DNA from: Bacillota bacterium
Lineage (GTDB): Bacteria > Bacillota_A > Clostridia > Lachnospirales > Lachnospiraceae
DNA: 64,000 bases
Direction: 5' to 3'
NCBI GenBank assembly: GCA_023407175.1
Contig: JAEYMU010000053.1
Location: 248,001-312,000, forward strand
The notes under the pieces are model-generated. The model searched no databases and had not been told where the DNA came from. It saw only the letters and a program-made list of their open reading frames with translations. The position numbers and the translations under genes were made by a program. Positions 62,620 through 64,000 of this stretch are shown one piece after another; position 1 is the stretch's first letter, and each line of letters begins with the position of its first letter.

Positions 62620-64000
62620 CTACAGGAAATCCAAAAGTGTATTTTTTACTACCTTGGAGGCTGCATTCAGTGAAGCATTATATATGGTTTCTGCCGAACC
62701 GTATTTGATATAGGTTTCAACAACATCCGCATCCTCATTCTTTGACATAAGCTCCTCATAATCCACCTTCTGGCTGGATAAACGGTTTTCTGTTAATTGC
62801 AGCCGCACTTCCCTGCTGCCCAGATCAGCAACCGCTGCATTGACCTTGTCCTGCTCCTCGGCAGAAGTATTGATACCGGTGGAAAATGCTTTCTGCATTG
62901 TCTCCTTTTTCAGATTTAGCTCTGTCTCCAGCTGATCCTTCATTTTGTTATAGCGTTCTACCTCCGCATCCGTTAATGAAGTATCTGTTAAGCGCGTTTC
63001 TATTTCACTGATTGTGCTTTCCGTATTTGTAACATCATTAACCGCATTCAGGATATCATCAATACATCTGCCTATGCTATGGGTGATTGCGTCGGAGCCC
63101 TCCGTATTAATCGTCAGCTTCTGGTTATAGTTCACCTCATATTGAATCTTTTGTCCGGTCTCTGACTTTGTGTAAGTAATCGGGTCCTGTTCCGGTTTAT
63201 CGGCATCTGTCACTGTGCAGTTAAAATAGTGCTCCGGCTTCAGCTCCCCGCTCTCAAAGCCGGTCTTTGTATACTCCACCTGAACGCTGTCCGCTGTCCT
63301 AAGCTCCGCATAAACATCCGAACCGAGAATTAACTCTCCGGTTTCATAAATATAGTGCACTTCCCCCGGATCGGGGCTGTAAGCATCCTCATCTGCCAGG
63401 GATACCGCATTGATGTTGCTGGTAATCGGGGTTTGCTCCACCAATTCACCGCTAGCATCCTTTTTGTAATAATTGATGCTGCTGGGCGGTGTATTGCTAA
63501 GATTATCGTAGGCCATCTGAATCCGGTATATTTCCTTTGTTTGCGGTGTCTTGGAAAAATCTACGGAAGCATCATCATAATCCGACAGCTCGTAGCCGCC
63601 GGTAACCTTATTGACAATCTGGATTTGATCCTTTGTAAAATTCTGTGTTATGGAGTAGGTCAGGTTTTCTTCATCCTCTGTAAAGGTCAAGGAGCTGTCC
63701 GTCTTAAAGCCGGTAAAGACGTACCTGCCTGCGTAATTCGTATTGCCCTCCTGATAGATCTGTTCCTTCATCTGAGCGAGATTTTGGGCAATGGAGGCCC
63801 GGTCTGATGCGGTCAGCGTATCCGTACTGCCCTGGACACAGTAGGTGTTAACCTGTGACAAAATACTGTTTACCGTAGACAGCGCACTTTCCGTTACATC
63901 CATCCAGGACTGTGCATCCGGAATATTCTTCTCATAATATTGATTCATCTCAGATAGATTTGTACGCAGCTTTAATGCCCGGACGGCAATAACCGGATCA
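62620..64000 (-). CDS. flgL: Flagellar hook-associated protein 3 (partial, start beyond window)
   Basis: The reading frame is open to the window edge; codons before the internal ATG at 63948 read DPVIAVRALKLRTNLSEMNQ, the standard FlgL start region, so the N-terminus is outside. The remaining 459 or so residues include QYYEKNIPDAQSWMDVTESAL, GNTNYAGRYVFTGFKTD (the FlgL signature) and a C-terminal flagellin-like helix region (LRQ-type QLTENRLSSQKVDYEEL, NAASKVVKNTLLDFL). It joins hook to filament with FlgK. A long insertion between the two ends (about residues 90-300) is typical of clostridial FlgL. Confidence 0.95.
   Translation of the reverse strand, partial: DPVIAVRALKLRTNLSEMNQYYEKNIPDAQSWMDVTESALSTVNSILSQVNTYCVQGSTDTLTASDRASIAQNLAQMKEQIYQEGNTNYAGRYVFTGFKTDSSLTFTEDEENLTYSITQNFTKDQIQIVNKVTGGYELSDYDDASVDFSKTPQTKEIYRIQMAYDNLSNTPPSSINYYKKDASGELVEQTPITSNINAVSLADEDAYSPDPGEVHYIYETGELILGSDVYAELRTADSVQVEYTKTGFESGELKPEHYFNCTVTDADKPEQDPITYTKSETGQKIQYEVNYNQKLTINTEGSDAITHSIGRCIDDILNAVNDVTNTESTISEIETRLTDTSLTDAEVERYNKMKDQLETELNLKKETMQKAFSTGINTSAEEQDKVNAAVADLGSREVRLQLTENRLSSQKVDYEELMSKNEDADVVETYIKYGSAETIYNASLNAASKVVKNTLLDFL

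Noticed and set aside
1..64000. CRISPR arrays, tRNA or rRNA genes, phage or transposase genes
   Set aside because: No regularly spaced repeats, no cloverleaf-like conserved arms and no transposase or integrase motifs were seen.

Overview
The window looks like chromosome from a motile, anaerobic, low-to-mid GC Bacillota of the Lachnospiraceae (Clostridium cluster XIVa) type. The basis is gene content: hprK, glucokinase, murB, rapZ, whiA and a Crh-like HPr in one run; strong GGAGG ribosome sites; CsrA/FliW control of flagellin; SigD-type promoters; and a large flagellin-modification island. Almost everything is on the minus strand. I saw no rRNA, tRNA, CRISPR array, prophage or intact insertion sequence.

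Region 1 (1-7.9 kb): the tail of a small membrane protein with an XRE regulator on the plus strand, then the conserved minus-strand run uvrC, hprK, glucokinase, murB, rapZ, whiA, crh-like. The HPr-like protein keeps Ser46 but has Glu at the His15 position, so it should be a regulatory (Crh-type) substrate of the HPr kinase encoded 4 kb away.

Region 2 (7.9-20.1 kb): a sugar or sugar-acid catabolic locus. A nine-gene minus-strand operon runs from an ABC importer (binding lipoprotein plus two permeases) through a GH3 enzyme, UlaG-like lactonase, UlaE-like 3-epimerase, an unknown beta-propeller-like protein, an AraD/UlaF-like 4-epimerase and beta-phosphoglucomutase. It diverges from a FGGY kinase and a DeoR regulator. 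Near-consensus promoters face away from each other and share a repeated ATAAAACCGAT-like motif.

Region 3 (20.1-24.7 kb): ftsH, then divergent pyrG with a long leader containing mutually exclusive hairpins, then lspA, whose 3' end overlaps that of pyrG.

Region 4 (24.7-57.6 kb): about 33 kb of minus-strand surface and flagellin glycosylation genes. It holds three Maf-family proteins (one truncated), at least eight GT2/GT4 glycosyltransferases, Ugd, a probable dTDP-Fuc3N branch (fdtA, fdtB, acetyltransferases), FkbM and other methyltransferases, a CDP-polyol-like branch (IspD/TarI-like, SDR, LicD, TagB/F-like), and a nonulosonate-type branch made of two fusion proteins (NeuB with a lyxose-isomerase-like cupin, NeuA with a HAD phosphatase). 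A Rossmann-like module of the PglD-N type recurs in six otherwise different proteins. The stretch of about 31-43 kb is visibly more AT-rich than its surroundings.

Region 5 (57.6-64 kb): flagellar late genes flgL (cut by the window end), fliW, csrA, flaG, fliD, fliS, a FlgN-like chaperone and a minimal flagellin. SigD-type promoters precede flagellin, flaG and a secreted protein in the island, and one is possible before neuB. The flagellin leader has a GGA-loop hairpin plus a GGA Shine-Dalgarno, the arrangement CsrA uses to repress hag in Bacillus.

The most novel signals are: a helical domain fused to two Maf proteins but encoded separately just upstream of the third; the two-fusion nonulosonate route; the cytidylyltransferase/LicD/TagB set; and the SigD-driven secreted protein of unknown function.
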